Shown here in pieces: positions 1 to 6,106 of a stretch of DNA of 7,021 bases. The stretch is from Oscillospiraceae bacterium. GTDB taxonomy: Bacteria; Bacillota; Clostridia; Oscillospirales; Oscillospiraceae. Location of the stretch: contig JAEDEN010000081.1 of NCBI GenBank assembly GCA_016293265.1, positions 1-7,021 on the forward strand, written 5' to 3'. The position numbers were made by a program, and so were the translations under genes. The notes beneath the pieces are model-generated. The model saw nothing but the letters and a program-made list of their open reading frames with translations, did not search any database and was not told the origin of the DNA. How positions within the stretch are numbered: position 1 is the first letter of the stretch; each line of letters starts with the position of its first letter.

Positions 1-2
1 CA

Positions 3-71
3 TTTGACTCTGCGGCGGACGGTCCGGCAGACACCATAATACCGAAGGCAAAAAAAGAAAAAGTCCTGTAA
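3..71 (+). CDS. possible C-terminal tail of a plus-strand gene, cut by the left edge
   Basis: Frame 3 is open from the window edge to a TAA at 69-71 and would encode a 22-residue tail ending PKAKKEKVL. The charged Lys/Glu end and the codons used look like an ordinary soluble protein tail. The stop lies inside the first arm of the hairpin at 59-93, which would fit a terminator shared with the convergent tRNA gene. Frame 1 is also open up to a TAA at 37-39, so the frame choice is not secure. I cannot name the protein, and the stretch may be non-coding. Confidence 0.25.
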   Translation, partial: FDSAADGPADTIIPKAKKEKVL

Positions 72-93
72 CCGTTACAGTTACAGGACTTTT
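51..93 (-). terminator. Rho-independent terminator of tRNA-Ala
   Basis: A perfect 14-bp stem (59-72 with 80-93, arm AAAAGTCCTGTAAC) closes a 7-base loop just downstream of the tRNA. On the minus strand the stem is followed by a T-rich run (TTTTTCTTTTTTT). On the plus strand only four T follow, so it may also stop plus-strand transcription, but less strongly. Confidence 0.88.
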
Positions 94-96
94 GTC

Positions 97-172
<76 letters not shown>

Positions 173-199
173 AGGCCGTTCCGAATCGGAACATTTAAG

Positions 200-228
200 A
201 GTATAGCAGGAAAGGCATACTTTGTCAA
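200..228 (-). promoter_or_regulatory. σA promoter of tRNA-Ala
   Basis: On the minus strand, TTGACA (223-228) and TATACT (200-205) are separated by exactly 17 bases. The predicted start is about 20 bases before the tRNA. The DNA upstream of the -35 box is A/T-rich, like an UP element. A strong promoter is expected for a stable RNA. Confidence 0.9.
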
Positions 229-247
229 CACTTTTTTTGAAAAGTGT
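228..247. repeat. A/T-rich palindrome next to the tRNA promoter
   Basis: The arms ACACTTTT (228-235) and AAAAGTGT (240-247) form a perfect 8-bp inverted repeat with a 4-base loop. It touches the -35 box of the tRNA promoter and lies just after the DUF4364 stop codon. On neither strand is it followed by a T-run, so it is not a convincing intrinsic terminator. It may act in an RNA 3' end or as part of the upstream promoter DNA. Confidence 0.45.
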
Positions 248-258
248 CGAAAAATATT

Positions 259-798
259 TTATTGGTCCACCTGGTTGTCCTTCAGCAGAATCTGCATGAT
301 GGCATGGTAGGTCTGCTCCGGGGCCTGGCGGAACCGGTTTTGCAGCATCTTGGCCATATCCTCCCGAATTGCCATGAGTTTGAGCGTCATGATATTGCCT
401 GCGTCATCGTCCAGGGAGAGGTTCACTGTATATGTGCCGTTGGGGCGCTTCTCATAGGAGGCGCGTACCTGGCTCTTGCGGCGCAGCTTCCGGTTCCAGA
501 CCTCCAGATTTTTGTCGCAATCCAGACGGACGGAGTAGGCAAGGCTGCTCTCGCAGATCTGGCTGTTGCGCAGGCCCTTATCCGTGATGGCATACAGCCC
601 ATCCCGGCTCAGCGTCAGGTGCTCCGTTTTCACAAGATCGTCCAAACACTCCGAAAAATCAAAATAATCCACGCCATCATCGCACATGGCAAGATCCCAG
701 ATCACATCAAAGGCCACCGGCTCGATGAGTCGGGCAGTGATATAAAGAATCAGGAACTTCAGCTCCAGCTTATCGTGGATAAAACCATGACTTTCCAT
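259..798 (-). CDS. DUF4364 family protein (winged-helix-like)
   Basis: The gene encodes 179 residues, close to the length I remember for the DUF4364 family of Bacillota. The N-terminal part (residues about 7-78) matches the family pattern: IHDKLELKFLILYI, then MCDDGVDYFDFSECLDDLV, then a wing-like GLYAITDKGLRN at 67-78. This looks like a winged-helix DNA-binding fold. The second half (about 85-150) looks like an alternating β-rich domain (VRASYEKRPNGTYTVNLSL) followed by helices. The ATG at 798 is preceded by GGAGGT (804-809) with 5-base spacing. The family has no established function; a transcription-factor role is an inference from the fold. It is divergent from the DUF3048 lipoprotein gene and shares its upstream region. 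I see no clear terminator between it and the tRNA. Confidence 0.9.
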   Translation of the reverse strand: MESHGFIHDKLELKFLILYITARLIEPVAFDVIWDLAMCDDGVDYFDFSECLDDLVKTEHLTLSRDGLYAITDKGLRNSQICESSLAYSVRLDCDKNLEVWNRKLRRKSQVRASYEKRPNGTYTVNLSLDDDAGNIMTLKLMAIREDMAKMLQNRFRQAPEQTYHAIMQILLKDNQVDQ

Positions 799-832
799 AA
801 AGCACCTCCGGCACCGTCTGTTGATTTGATTT

Positions 833-862
833 ATTATACCTTATTTTCTCCGTGAATGTATA
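833..862 (-). promoter_or_regulatory. probable σA promoter of the DUF4364 gene
   Basis: On the minus strand there is a perfect TATAAT (833-838), with TATACA (857-862, 4 of 6 matches to TTGACA) 18 bases upstream. The start would fall near 826, giving a leader of about 28 bases that contains the GGAGGT site. Confidence 0.62.
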
Positions 863-908
863 GGGGGAAAATCGAAAAATGACGGATTTTGCCTTGACGC
901 TCTCCCCC
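863..908. repeat. nested inverted repeats between the divergent promoters
   Basis: GGGGGA (863-868) matches TCCCCC (903-908), and inside it AAAATC (868-873) matches GATTTT (885-890). The block spans the gap between the -35 box of the DUF4364 promoter and the spacer of the DUF3048 promoter. It could be an operator, possibly for the DUF4364 protein itself, but short arms of low complexity can arise by chance. Confidence 0.3.
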
Positions 909-922
909 GTCGGCGGTATCAT
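894..922 (+). promoter_or_regulatory. σA promoter of the DUF3048 lipoprotein gene
   Basis: TTGACG (894-899) and TATCAT (917-922) are separated by 17 bases. The predicted start near 929 leaves only about six bases before the ATG at 935, which supports the second ATG at 956 as the true start. Confidence 0.8.
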
Positions 923-937
923 GGATGCAGAACGATG

Positions 938-944
938 AAGGAGG
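938..944 (+). promoter_or_regulatory. ribosome binding site that sets the lipoprotein start
   Basis: AAGGAGG lies 11 bases before the ATG at 956 and directly after the ATG at 935. It can therefore serve only the downstream start. Confidence 0.75.
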
Positions 945-955
945 ACGGCGGCGAA

Positions 956-2068
956 ATGAAAAAGCGGATCGTTTTGATACTTCTGGCGGCCTGTATGGTG
1001 CTCACTCTTGCCGGATGCGGAGAGAAGGAGGCTCCCCATGCGGCTGCGTCATCCCCTGTTGAAGAGCCTGTCACACCGCCTCCCCCCGAACCGGAATCTG
1101 AAGAACCGGAGCCGGTGCCGGATCCGGAGCCGGTGCCCGGCGGCACGAACCCGCTGACGGGCCTTCCCATGGAAGAGACATATGAAAACGACCGCCCCGT
1201 GGCGATCATGCTCAACAACCTGAAAACCGCCCAGCCCCAGTTGGGCGTCTCTCAGGCGGACATCATCTATGAGATCCCCGCCGAGGGCGACATCACCCGG
1301 ATGGTGGGCGTCTTCCAGAGTCTGGAGGGTGTGGGGACCCTGGGCAGCGTCCGTTCCGCCCGCCCCTACTATCTGGAGGTAGCTTTAGGCCACGATGCGC
1401 TGTACGTCCACGCCGGCGGCAGCCCGGCGGCTTATGAGGATATCGCCGCCTGGGGCGTTGCCAATATGGACGGCGTCAACGGCGGCAGCGACGCCAAGAT
1501 CTTCTGGCGGGACGCGAACCGGAAGTCCTCCATGGGCTATGAACACAGCCTTGTGACCTCCGGCGAGAAAATTACGGAGTATCTGGAAAAGGGCACTTAC
1601 CGCAGGACTCACAAGGACGGCTTCTCCTATCCCCAAACCTTTGTGGAGGACGGCACCCCCGCCGGCGGCACCAGCGCAGAGCACATCAAGCTGGCCTTTA
1701 CCAGATATAAGACCGGCCTTTTTGACTATGACGCCGAAAGCGGCCTTTATATGGTGAGCCAGTACGGCAGCCCCTATACCGACGGCAACACCGGCGAGCA
1801 GGTGGGCGTGACGAACGTACTGGTTCTGGAAACCGCCATTTCCAAAATTCCGGGTGACACAGAAGGCCGGCTGAAGGTACAGATGACCGGCAGCGGCAAG
1901 GGAACCTTCTTCTGCGGCGGCAAGGGTGTGGAGATCCAGTGGAGCAAAGCGGACCGCAACAGTCCCTTTGTCTACACGCTCTCCGACGGCACTCCCCTGT
2001 CCCTGGGCCAGGGCACCAGCTATGTCTGCATCACAACGCCCAAGACCAGCTCCCTCAGCATCACATAA
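956..2068 (+). CDS. DUF3048 domain lipoprotein, YerB-like
   Basis: The gene encodes 370 residues. A lipoprotein signal peptide is plain: MKKR, a hydrophobic core, and lipobox LAGC with Cys21 as the lipidated residue, so the protein should sit on the outer face of the membrane. Residues 22-63 form a Pro/Glu-rich linker. The DUF3048 domain starts at NPLTGLP (65-71) and includes RPVAIMLNNLKTAQPQLGVS, ADIIYEIPAEGDITRMV and GSVRSARPYYLEVALGHDALYVHAGGS (split here into family landmarks at about 80-155). The C-terminal subdomain (about 240-362) contains GKGVEIQWSKADRNSPFVYT. Bacillus subtilis YerB belongs to this family, whose biochemical role is not established to my knowledge. The ATG at 935 would put MKEDGGE in front of the signal peptide and lacks a ribosome binding site. 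A terminator follows directly, so the gene appears to be monocistronic. Confidence 0.93.
   Translation: MKKRIVLILLAACMVLTLAGCGEKEAPHAAASSPVEEPVTPPPPEPESEEPEPVPDPEPVPGGTNPLTGLPMEETYENDRPVAIMLNNLKTAQPQLGVSQADIIYEIPAEGDITRMVGVFQSLEGVGTLGSVRSARPYYLEVALGHDALYVHAGGSPAAYEDIAAWGVANMDGVNGGSDAKIFWRDANRKSSMGYEHSLVTSGEKITEYLEKGTYRRTHKDGFSYPQTFVEDGTPAGGTSAEHIKLAFTRYKTGLFDYDAESGLYMVSQYGSPYTDGNTGEQVGVTNVLVLETAISKIPGDTEGRLKVQMTGSGKGTFFCGGKGVEIQWSKADRNSPFVYTLSDGTPLSLGQGTSYVCITTPKTSSLSIT
1106..1137 (+). repeat. short tandem repeat coding the Pro/Glu linker
   Basis: CCGGAGCCGGTGCC occurs at 1106-1119 and again at 1124-1137, a period of 18 bases that encodes PEPVPD followed by PEPVPG. It lies in the spacer between the lipidated cysteine and the DUF3048 domain, where length variation between strains would be tolerated. 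Confidence 0.8.
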
Positions 2069-2071
2069 GCC

Positions 2072-2107
2072 AAAGCAGCGCACCCTGCCCGGGCGCGCTG
2101 CTTTTTT
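2072..2107 (+). terminator. Rho-independent terminator of the lipoprotein gene
   Basis: Arms AAAGCAGCGC (2072-2081) and GCGCTGCTTT (2095-2104) form a perfect 10-bp stem with a 13-base loop. Six T (2102-2107) begin inside the second arm. It starts four bases after the stop codon. Confidence 0.9.
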
Positions 2108-2135
2108 CACCTCCCGGACCGGGGCGCATACACTG
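2108..2135 (+). promoter_or_regulatory. possible σK/σE-type sporulation promoter
   Basis: CACC (2108-2111) is followed after 15 bases by GCATACACTG (2126-2135). From memory, the B. subtilis σK pattern is an AC-containing -35 and a -10 of CATAnnnTA at about this spacing; here only the last base differs. CATACACT also fits the σE -10 pattern, but the σE -35 is poor. The start would fall near 2141, giving a leader of about 45 bases. No good σA promoter is visible between the upstream terminator and the gene. This is an inference from a short match. Confidence 0.3.
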
Positions 2136-2138
2136 GAT

Positions 2139-2157
2139 TGAAAGAGAGATTCTTTCA
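2139..2157 (+). repeat. small leader hairpin before the Cys-rich gene
   Basis: TGAAAGA (2139-2145) and TCTTTCA (2151-2157) form a 7-bp stem with a 5-base loop. If transcription starts near 2141, it would sit at the very 5' end of the mRNA, where such hairpins can protect the message. The role is a guess. Confidence 0.35.
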
Positions 2158-2172
2158 TCCAGCTACTTATTT

Positions 2173-2179
2173 AGGAGGT
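2173..2179 (+). promoter_or_regulatory. strong ribosome binding site of the Cys-rich gene
   Basis: AGGAGGT ends seven bases before the ATG at 2186, ideal spacing. It rules out the upstream in-frame ATG at 2138, which has no ribosome binding site. Confidence 0.88.
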
Positions 2180-2185
2180 ATTACA

Positions 2186-3028
2186 ATGCCTGAGAAAGTC
2201 ATGCCCGGTCCCGTCGAAGGCCCCGACGGCATCCGCGAGGCAGTGTGTATTCATACCAGGAAGATTTATGATTCCTGCCGTGATAAAGACTGCATCGAGG
2301 ACCTTCGTTTCTACCCCAAGCTGCAGTATGTGGACGTCATCAACCGTGCCCTTTCCGTGAAAGGCGGCAGCGCCAAGCTGCTGTATGTCTATGTGGATGT
2401 GGAGCCCGTCAGCTTCAACCGCGGATTCTACAGCGTGGATATGCGCTTTTTCTACGCCGTGACCCTGCAGGCCTATCTGAGCTCCCCCGCCCCCGTTTCG
2501 GTGGAGGGCCTGTGCGTCTTTGACAAGCGGGCCATTCTCTTCGGCAGTGAGGGCAGCGCCAAAATCTTCTCCTCCGAAGCCCGCACCGGAGAGCCGGATA
2601 TGCAGCTAATGCGTAAATCCAACCTCCCTGTGGCCGTGGTGGAAGCGGTGGAACCGCTGATCCTGGACGCCCGGCTGGTGGACCACTGCGGCCGCCGGGA
2701 GTGCGACTGTGACCTCTGTGAGGTGCCCAGCTTCGTCAGCAGCTGCTTCAACGGCGAGCTTTCCAGCGGAGACGAAAACCGCCGCATCTATGTCACCCTG
2801 GGGCAGTTCTCCATCGTCCGCCTGGAGCGGGATTCCCAGCTCCTGGTGCCGGTGTACGACTACTGTATGCCGGAAAAGGAATGCTCCTGCGACACCGGCC
2901 ACACCAACGAGGACCCCTGCGGCATCTTCCGCAACATCGGCTTCCCGGTAGGGGAATTTTTCCCGCCCAACACCATCACCACGCCGGAGAATTACGATAA
3001 CGTCAAATGCTGCTTCTGCGGCAAATAA
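2186..3028 (+). CDS. conserved cysteine-rich protein of unknown function
   Basis: The gene encodes 280 residues with no signal peptide and no membrane segment. It carries 16 cysteines: 21, 31, 36, 110, 168, 173, 175, 178, 187, 227, 233, 235, 245, 275, 276 and 278. They cluster as CRDKDC near the N-terminus, CGRRECDCDLC (168-178), CMPEKECSC (227-235) and a terminal KCCFCGK. Between the clusters the sequence alternates like β-strands (KLLYVYVDVEPVSFNRG at 64-80; VEGLCVFDKRAILFGSEGS at 106-124; IYVTLGQFSIVRLE at 201-214). I recall similar uncharacterised proteins in clostridia with the pattern CIxxxxIYDSCxDKDCxEDL, but cannot name a Pfam family. The Cys clusters could bind metal or crosslink. 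A spore-coat or exosporium role is inferred from the Cys content and the sporulation-like promoter, and is not shown. It is a single-gene unit between two terminators. Confidence 0.9.
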   Translation: MPEKVMPGPVEGPDGIREAVCIHTRKIYDSCRDKDCIEDLRFYPKLQYVDVINRALSVKGGSAKLLYVYVDVEPVSFNRGFYSVDMRFFYAVTLQAYLSSPAPVSVEGLCVFDKRAILFGSEGSAKIFSSEARTGEPDMQLMRKSNLPVAVVEAVEPLILDARLVDHCGRRECDCDLCEVPSFVSSCFNGELSSGDENRRIYVTLGQFSIVRLERDSQLLVPVYDYCMPEKECSCDTGHTNEDPCGIFRNIGFPVGEFFPPNTITTPENYDNVKCCFCGK

Positions 3029-3032
3029 AGCC

Positions 3033-3064
3033 ACCGGCCCGGAGAACACTCCGGGCCGGTTTTT
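3033..3064 (+). terminator. terminator between the convergent Cys-rich and transporter genes
   Basis: A 12-bp stem (3033-3044 with 3049-3060) closes a 4-base loop AACA and is followed by TTTTT on the plus strand. On the minus strand it is followed by GGCTTTATTT, so it may also end the transporter transcript, which stops 11 bases away at 3075. Confidence 0.92.
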
Positions 3065-3074
3065 CACGCAGGAT

Positions 3075-4406
3075 TCAGCCGATGCCGCCGGCAGTCGTGG
3101 CCCCGAGGATCAGCACCAGGATGGTCACGCCGCAAAACACATATCTGGCCATGGGATAGAACCATCTGCCGAGGGGCTTTTTCCGGGCAAGATTGACCTG
3201 CTCCAGCACAAAGTCCTTTCTGCACACCCAGAAGAACATGATGGCCGCCAGCATGGCCCCCAGGGGGCAGATGTAGATGGAGCATACATCCATCCAGTCG
3301 GAAACGATCGGTGCGATGGCAAGGCCCACACCGATGCCGGCAGCGCCGATGATGCCAACAGCCACGGGGCGCTTGAGACGGAACAGCTCCTGGAGGGTGG
3401 CCGTAGGCGCCTCGAAGAGGTTCACCAGGGAGGTGAGGGCCGCAAAGGACACCGCCGTGAAAAACACCACCAGGATCAGACTGCCGCCGGGGATGGCGCG
3501 CAGAACGTTTGGCAGGAAAATAAACATCAGGCCGGGGCCGCCTTTGCTGAGCTGCTCCCCTGCCACCGCCATGGCGGGGATGATGACAAGGGCTGCCAGC
3601 AGCGCCGCGCAGGTGTCGAAAAAGGCCACCATTTTGGCGTCAGCGGGAACGTTGGAATCGTTGCTGAGGTAAGAGCCATAGATCAGCGTGCCGTTGCCGG
3701 CGATGGAAAGGGAGAAAAAGGCCTGGCCCAGGGCATAGACCCAAACCATGGGATCCAGCAGGCCCCTGGGGTCCAGAACGAAGATGTATCGGTAGGCCTC
3801 CGCCGCGCCGGGAAGGCGGAAGATATAGATGGCAAGGCCGATAAACAGCAGGAAAAACAGGGGCATCATCACCTTGTTGGCCTTCTCAATCCCCCGACCA
3901 ATACCAAAGGCCATGATGACGATGGTAACTGCCATCCCCAGCACCTGCCAGGCGGGATTCGTAAGGGCGGTGGCTTCAAAGGTGGCGGCAAACTCTCCCA
4001 CGTCCGTCATGGCCATCAGCTTGCCGGTCAGAGAGAGGTAAAAATACTTGAAGATCCAGCCCACCACCACGGAATAGCCGATGGCAAGCGCCAGGGAGCC
4101 CGCCACCGGGATCAATCCCAGAGCTTTGCCGGGCTTTTCCGTGCCCCAGCGCTGCTTCGTGGCAAAGCCGAAGGCGTGGATCGGGCCGGAGCGGGTGGCG
4201 CGGCCAAAGGACATCTCACCGATGACGCCGGTGGAGGCGATAATGACCACAAATATGAAATACGGGATCAAAAACGTGGCGCCGCCATAGGCCGAGACCC
4301 GGGCCGGAAACAGCCAGATATTTCCCATGCCCACAGCCGAACCGATACAGGCCAGGATGAACCCCCACTTGGAGCCCCAGGAGTCACGCTTGGTACGATG
4401 TTCCAT
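3075..4406 (-). CDS. sodium-dependent transporter, NSS/SNF (SLC6-like) family
   Basis: The gene encodes 443 residues with about 11 hydrophobic segments, the layout of bacterial NSS members such as Tyt1 and MhsT (LeuT has 12). The TM1 signature GSAVGMGNIWLFP (22-34) is intact. By eye-alignment with LeuT, the Na2 site is kept: Gly22 and Val25 in TM1, and Ala322, Thr325 and Ser326 in the TM8 motif FAALTS. At the Na1 site Ala24 and Asn29 are kept, Ser232 replaces Thr254, and Asp264 replaces Asn286. Tyr111 in TM3 matches the substrate-site Tyr108. These features indicate Na+-driven uptake of an amino acid or similar solute at the cell membrane; the substrate cannot be told from sequence. The frame extends to a GTG at 4415, but that codon touches the ribosome binding site, so I use the ATG at 4406. 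It has its own promoter. Confidence 0.95.
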   Translation of the reverse strand: MEHRTKRDSWGSKWGFILACIGSAVGMGNIWLFPARVSAYGGATFLIPYFIFVVIIASTGVIGEMSFGRATRSGPIHAFGFATKQRWGTEKPGKALGLIPVAGSLALAIGYSVVVGWIFKYFYLSLTGKLMAMTDVGEFAATFEATALTNPAWQVLGMAVTIVIMAFGIGRGIEKANKVMMPLFFLLFIGLAIYIFRLPGAAEAYRYIFVLDPRGLLDPMVWVYALGQAFFSLSIAGNGTLIYGSYLSNDSNVPADAKMVAFFDTCAALLAALVIIPAMAVAGEQLSKGGPGLMFIFLPNVLRAIPGGSLILVVFFTAVSFAALTSLVNLFEAPTATLQELFRLKRPVAVGIIGAAGIGVGLAIAPIVSDWMDVCSIYICPLGAMLAAIMFFWVCRKDFVLEQVNLARKKPLGRWFYPMARYVFCGVTILVLILGATTAGGIG

Positions 4407-4415
4407 AGTGAACAC

Positions 4416-4422
4416 CCTCCTT
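4416..4422 (-). promoter_or_regulatory. ribosome binding site that sets the transporter start
   Basis: On the minus strand AAGGAGG ends nine bases before the ATG at 4406 and zero bases before the GTG at 4415. The ATG is therefore the start. Confidence 0.85.
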
Positions 4423-4448
4423 CACCGAAATGTGTTGATGTAGAAATC

Positions 4449-4477
4449 ATGATACCACATTTTCCCGGAAAAGGCAA
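4449..4477 (-). promoter_or_regulatory. probable σA promoter of the transporter gene
   Basis: On the minus strand TTGCCT (4472-4477) and TATCAT (4449-4454) are separated by 17 bases. The start near 4442 gives a leader of about 36 bases containing the AAGGAGG site. Confidence 0.68.
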
Positions 4478-4680
4478 ATACAGCCCTGGGAAAGTTCCAA
4501 TTTACTTCAGGTTCCGCCAGTCTAAGCTCCGGCATTTTCGCCAAAGGCCTGAAAACGGCGCCTGTAATGAAGGGTATCCTGCCCTTTTCCTGGATCACAG
4601 CCCTGAAAACGGGGCCGTGATTGTCCGGAACAGAGTCAAGGAAATCTCCAACGAATTTTAAAGACACGCAAGCCGGCATC
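4478..4680. other. non-coding gap with small hairpins and a 15-base near-repeat
   Basis: This is the unassigned core of the 332-base gap between the transporter and glmM. CCTGAAAACGGCGCC (4548-4562) recurs as CCTGAAAACGGGGCC (4602-4616), 14 of 15 bases equal and 54 bases apart. The second copy forms the loop and arms of a hairpin: ATCAC, GCCC, GGGC, GTGAT over 4594-4621, with one A·C mismatch. The first sits in AGGC/GCCT (4545-4563), and GGC/GCC flanks ATTTTC at 4531-4542. No frame has a ribosome binding site or a recognisable protein. The stretch is less G+C-rich than the genes beside it. It could hold a small RNA or decayed repeat, or nothing. Confidence 0.45.
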
Positions 4681-4713
4681 TTAAAGAAAAAGGACGCGCT
4701 TACCGCGCGTCCT
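4681..4713 (-). terminator. Rho-independent terminator of glmM
   Basis: Arms AGGACGCGC (4691-4699) and GCGCGTCCT (4705-4713) form a perfect 9-bp stem with a 5-base loop. On the minus strand the stem runs into TTTTTCTTT. It lies 25 bases beyond the glmM stop. Confidence 0.92.
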
Positions 4714-4738
4714 CTTTGATTTGCTTTCCCGGGATGCT

Positions 4739-6106
4739 TTATGCCTGGGCATGGCCGGTGGCGTAAATAACGTCCACCACGCGCTGGGCCAGGGTCTGGC
4801 ACAGCTCCTTGCTCTGGGCCTCCACCATCACGCGGATGAGGGGTTCCGTACCGGACTCCCGCACCAGAATGCGGCCGGAGCCGCCCAGCTCGGCGGCCAC
4901 ATCCTCCACCGCCTTTTGCACGGCAGGCTCGGCCTGGGCAGCAGCCTTATCCTTCACCCGGACGTTGATGAGCACCTGGGGATAGATCTCCACCGGCTCG
5001 GCCAGCTTGGAAAGGCTCTGCTTCTTGGCCAGCATGACCTCCATGACCTTCAGGGCGGTGAGGATTCCGTCGCCGGTTCGGGCGTACTTGGAGAAGATGA
5101 TATGGCCGGACTGCTCACCGCCGATGCGGTCCCCATGGGCGACCATATGCTCATAGACATATTTGTCGCCCACCTTGGTCTTGGCATAGTCGATCCCCGC
5201 ATCGTCCAGCGCCTTATAGAGGCCGAAATTGCTCATGACGGTGGTGACCACCTTGTTGTTCACCAGCTTCCCCCGCTCCTTCATATAGCGGGCATAGAGG
5301 TACATGATCTTGTCGCCGTCCACCAGAGCGCCGTTTTCGTCCACGGCAAGGCAGCGGTCCGCATCGCCGTCAAAGGCAAAGCCCACATCCATGCCGTTTT
5401 CCTTCACATACTTCTGCAGGCCCTCAATGTGGGTGGAACCGGCGTCCAGATTGATGTTCAGGCCGTCGGGCCGGTTGTTGATGACATGGACATCGGCGCC
5501 CAGCGCGGCGAAAATATGGGGGGCGATGTTCCAGGAGCTGCCGTTGGCACAGTCCAAGGCCACACGCTTGCCCTTAAAGGAATACATGGCAAGGGAGATC
5601 AGGTAGCCCATATAGCGGTTGCGGCCGGCGCTGTGGTCGATGACGGCGCCCACCTGGTCCCCGGAGGCCATGGGCAGCTCATCCCAGCGGCTGCCATCCA
5701 CTTCCAGGTGGCCGTCCAGGAAATCCTCCACCAGGGCGATAGTGGCCTCATCCATCTTCTCGCCCTCCCGGTTCATCAGCTTGATGCCGTTGTCATAGAA
5801 GGGGTTGTGAGAGGCGCTGATCATCACGCCACAGTCAAAGCCGTCCGTCCGGGTCACGTAGGAAACGGAGGGAGTCGTGGTAACGTGGAGCAGATACACA
5901 TCCGCGCCGGAGGCGGCCATGCCTGCGCTGATGGCATATTCCAGCATATAGCTGGAGCGGCGGGTATCCTTGCCCACCGCGATCTGGGCGCGGTGCTGGC
6001 GGCTGTAGTACCAGCCCAGGAAACGGCCGATCTTATATGCGTGCTCAGCGGTGAGTCCCTCACCGGCCTTGCCGCGGAATCCATCTGTGCCAAAATATTT
6101 ACCCAT
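4739..6106 (-). CDS. glmM: phosphoglucosamine mutase GlmM
   Basis: GlmM interconverts glucosamine-6-phosphate and glucosamine-1-phosphate, the cytoplasmic step that leads to UDP-GlcNAc for peptidoglycan. The 455 residues match the usual family length of about 450. Key sites of the α-D-phosphohexomutase superfamily are all visible: N-terminal FGTDGFRG (5-12), the phosphoserine loop ISASHNP with Ser99 (96-102), the metal-binding loop DGDADR (246-251), the sugar-binding loop GGEQSGH (329-335), and the C-terminal phosphate-binding loop RESGTEPLIRVM (416-427). The form ISASHNP with GEQSGH indicates GlmM rather than a phosphoglucomutase or phosphomannomutase. The ATG at 6106 has AAGGAGG (6115-6121) eight bases upstream. 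It appears monocistronic, with its own promoter, a structured leader and a terminator. glmS is not in the window. Confidence 0.97.
   Translation of the reverse strand: MGKYFGTDGFRGKAGEGLTAEHAYKIGRFLGWYYSRQHRAQIAVGKDTRRSSYMLEYAISAGMAASGADVYLLHVTTTPSVSYVTRTDGFDCGVMISASHNPFYDNGIKLMNREGEKMDEATIALVEDFLDGHLEVDGSRWDELPMASGDQVGAVIDHSAGRNRYMGYLISLAMYSFKGKRVALDCANGSSWNIAPHIFAALGADVHVINNRPDGLNINLDAGSTHIEGLQKYVKENGMDVGFAFDGDADRCLAVDENGALVDGDKIMYLYARYMKERGKLVNNKVVTTVMSNFGLYKALDDAGIDYAKTKVGDKYVYEHMVAHGDRIGGEQSGHIIFSKYARTGDGILTALKVMEVMLAKKQSLSKLAEPVEIYPQVLINVRVKDKAAAQAEPAVQKAVEDVAAELGGSGRILVRESGTEPLIRVMVEAQSKELCQTLAQRVVDVIYATGHAQA

Noticed and set aside
244..855. 203-codon plus-strand frame across the DUF4364 gene
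   Set aside because: It is the antisense shadow of a gene that has its own promoter and ribosome binding site; it has neither.
1385..2158. 257-codon minus-strand frame across the DUF3048 gene
   Set aside because: It is antisense to a recognised lipoprotein, low-complexity Ala/Gly-rich, and crosses the terminator at 2072-2107.
2138..2185. upstream in-frame ATG for the Cys-rich gene
   Set aside because: It would translate through a perfect AGGAGGT site, and has no ribosome binding site of its own.
2606..3067. 153-codon minus-strand frame opposite the Cys-rich gene
   Set aside because: It is Ala/Val/Gly-rich and its start lies in the terminator at 3033-3064. The plus-strand gene has a strong ribosome binding site and family-like sequence.
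4422..4802. 126-codon minus-strand frame over the glmM end and the gap
   Set aside because: It starts inside glmM out of frame, runs through the glmM terminator, has no ribosome binding site, and encodes no recognisable protein.
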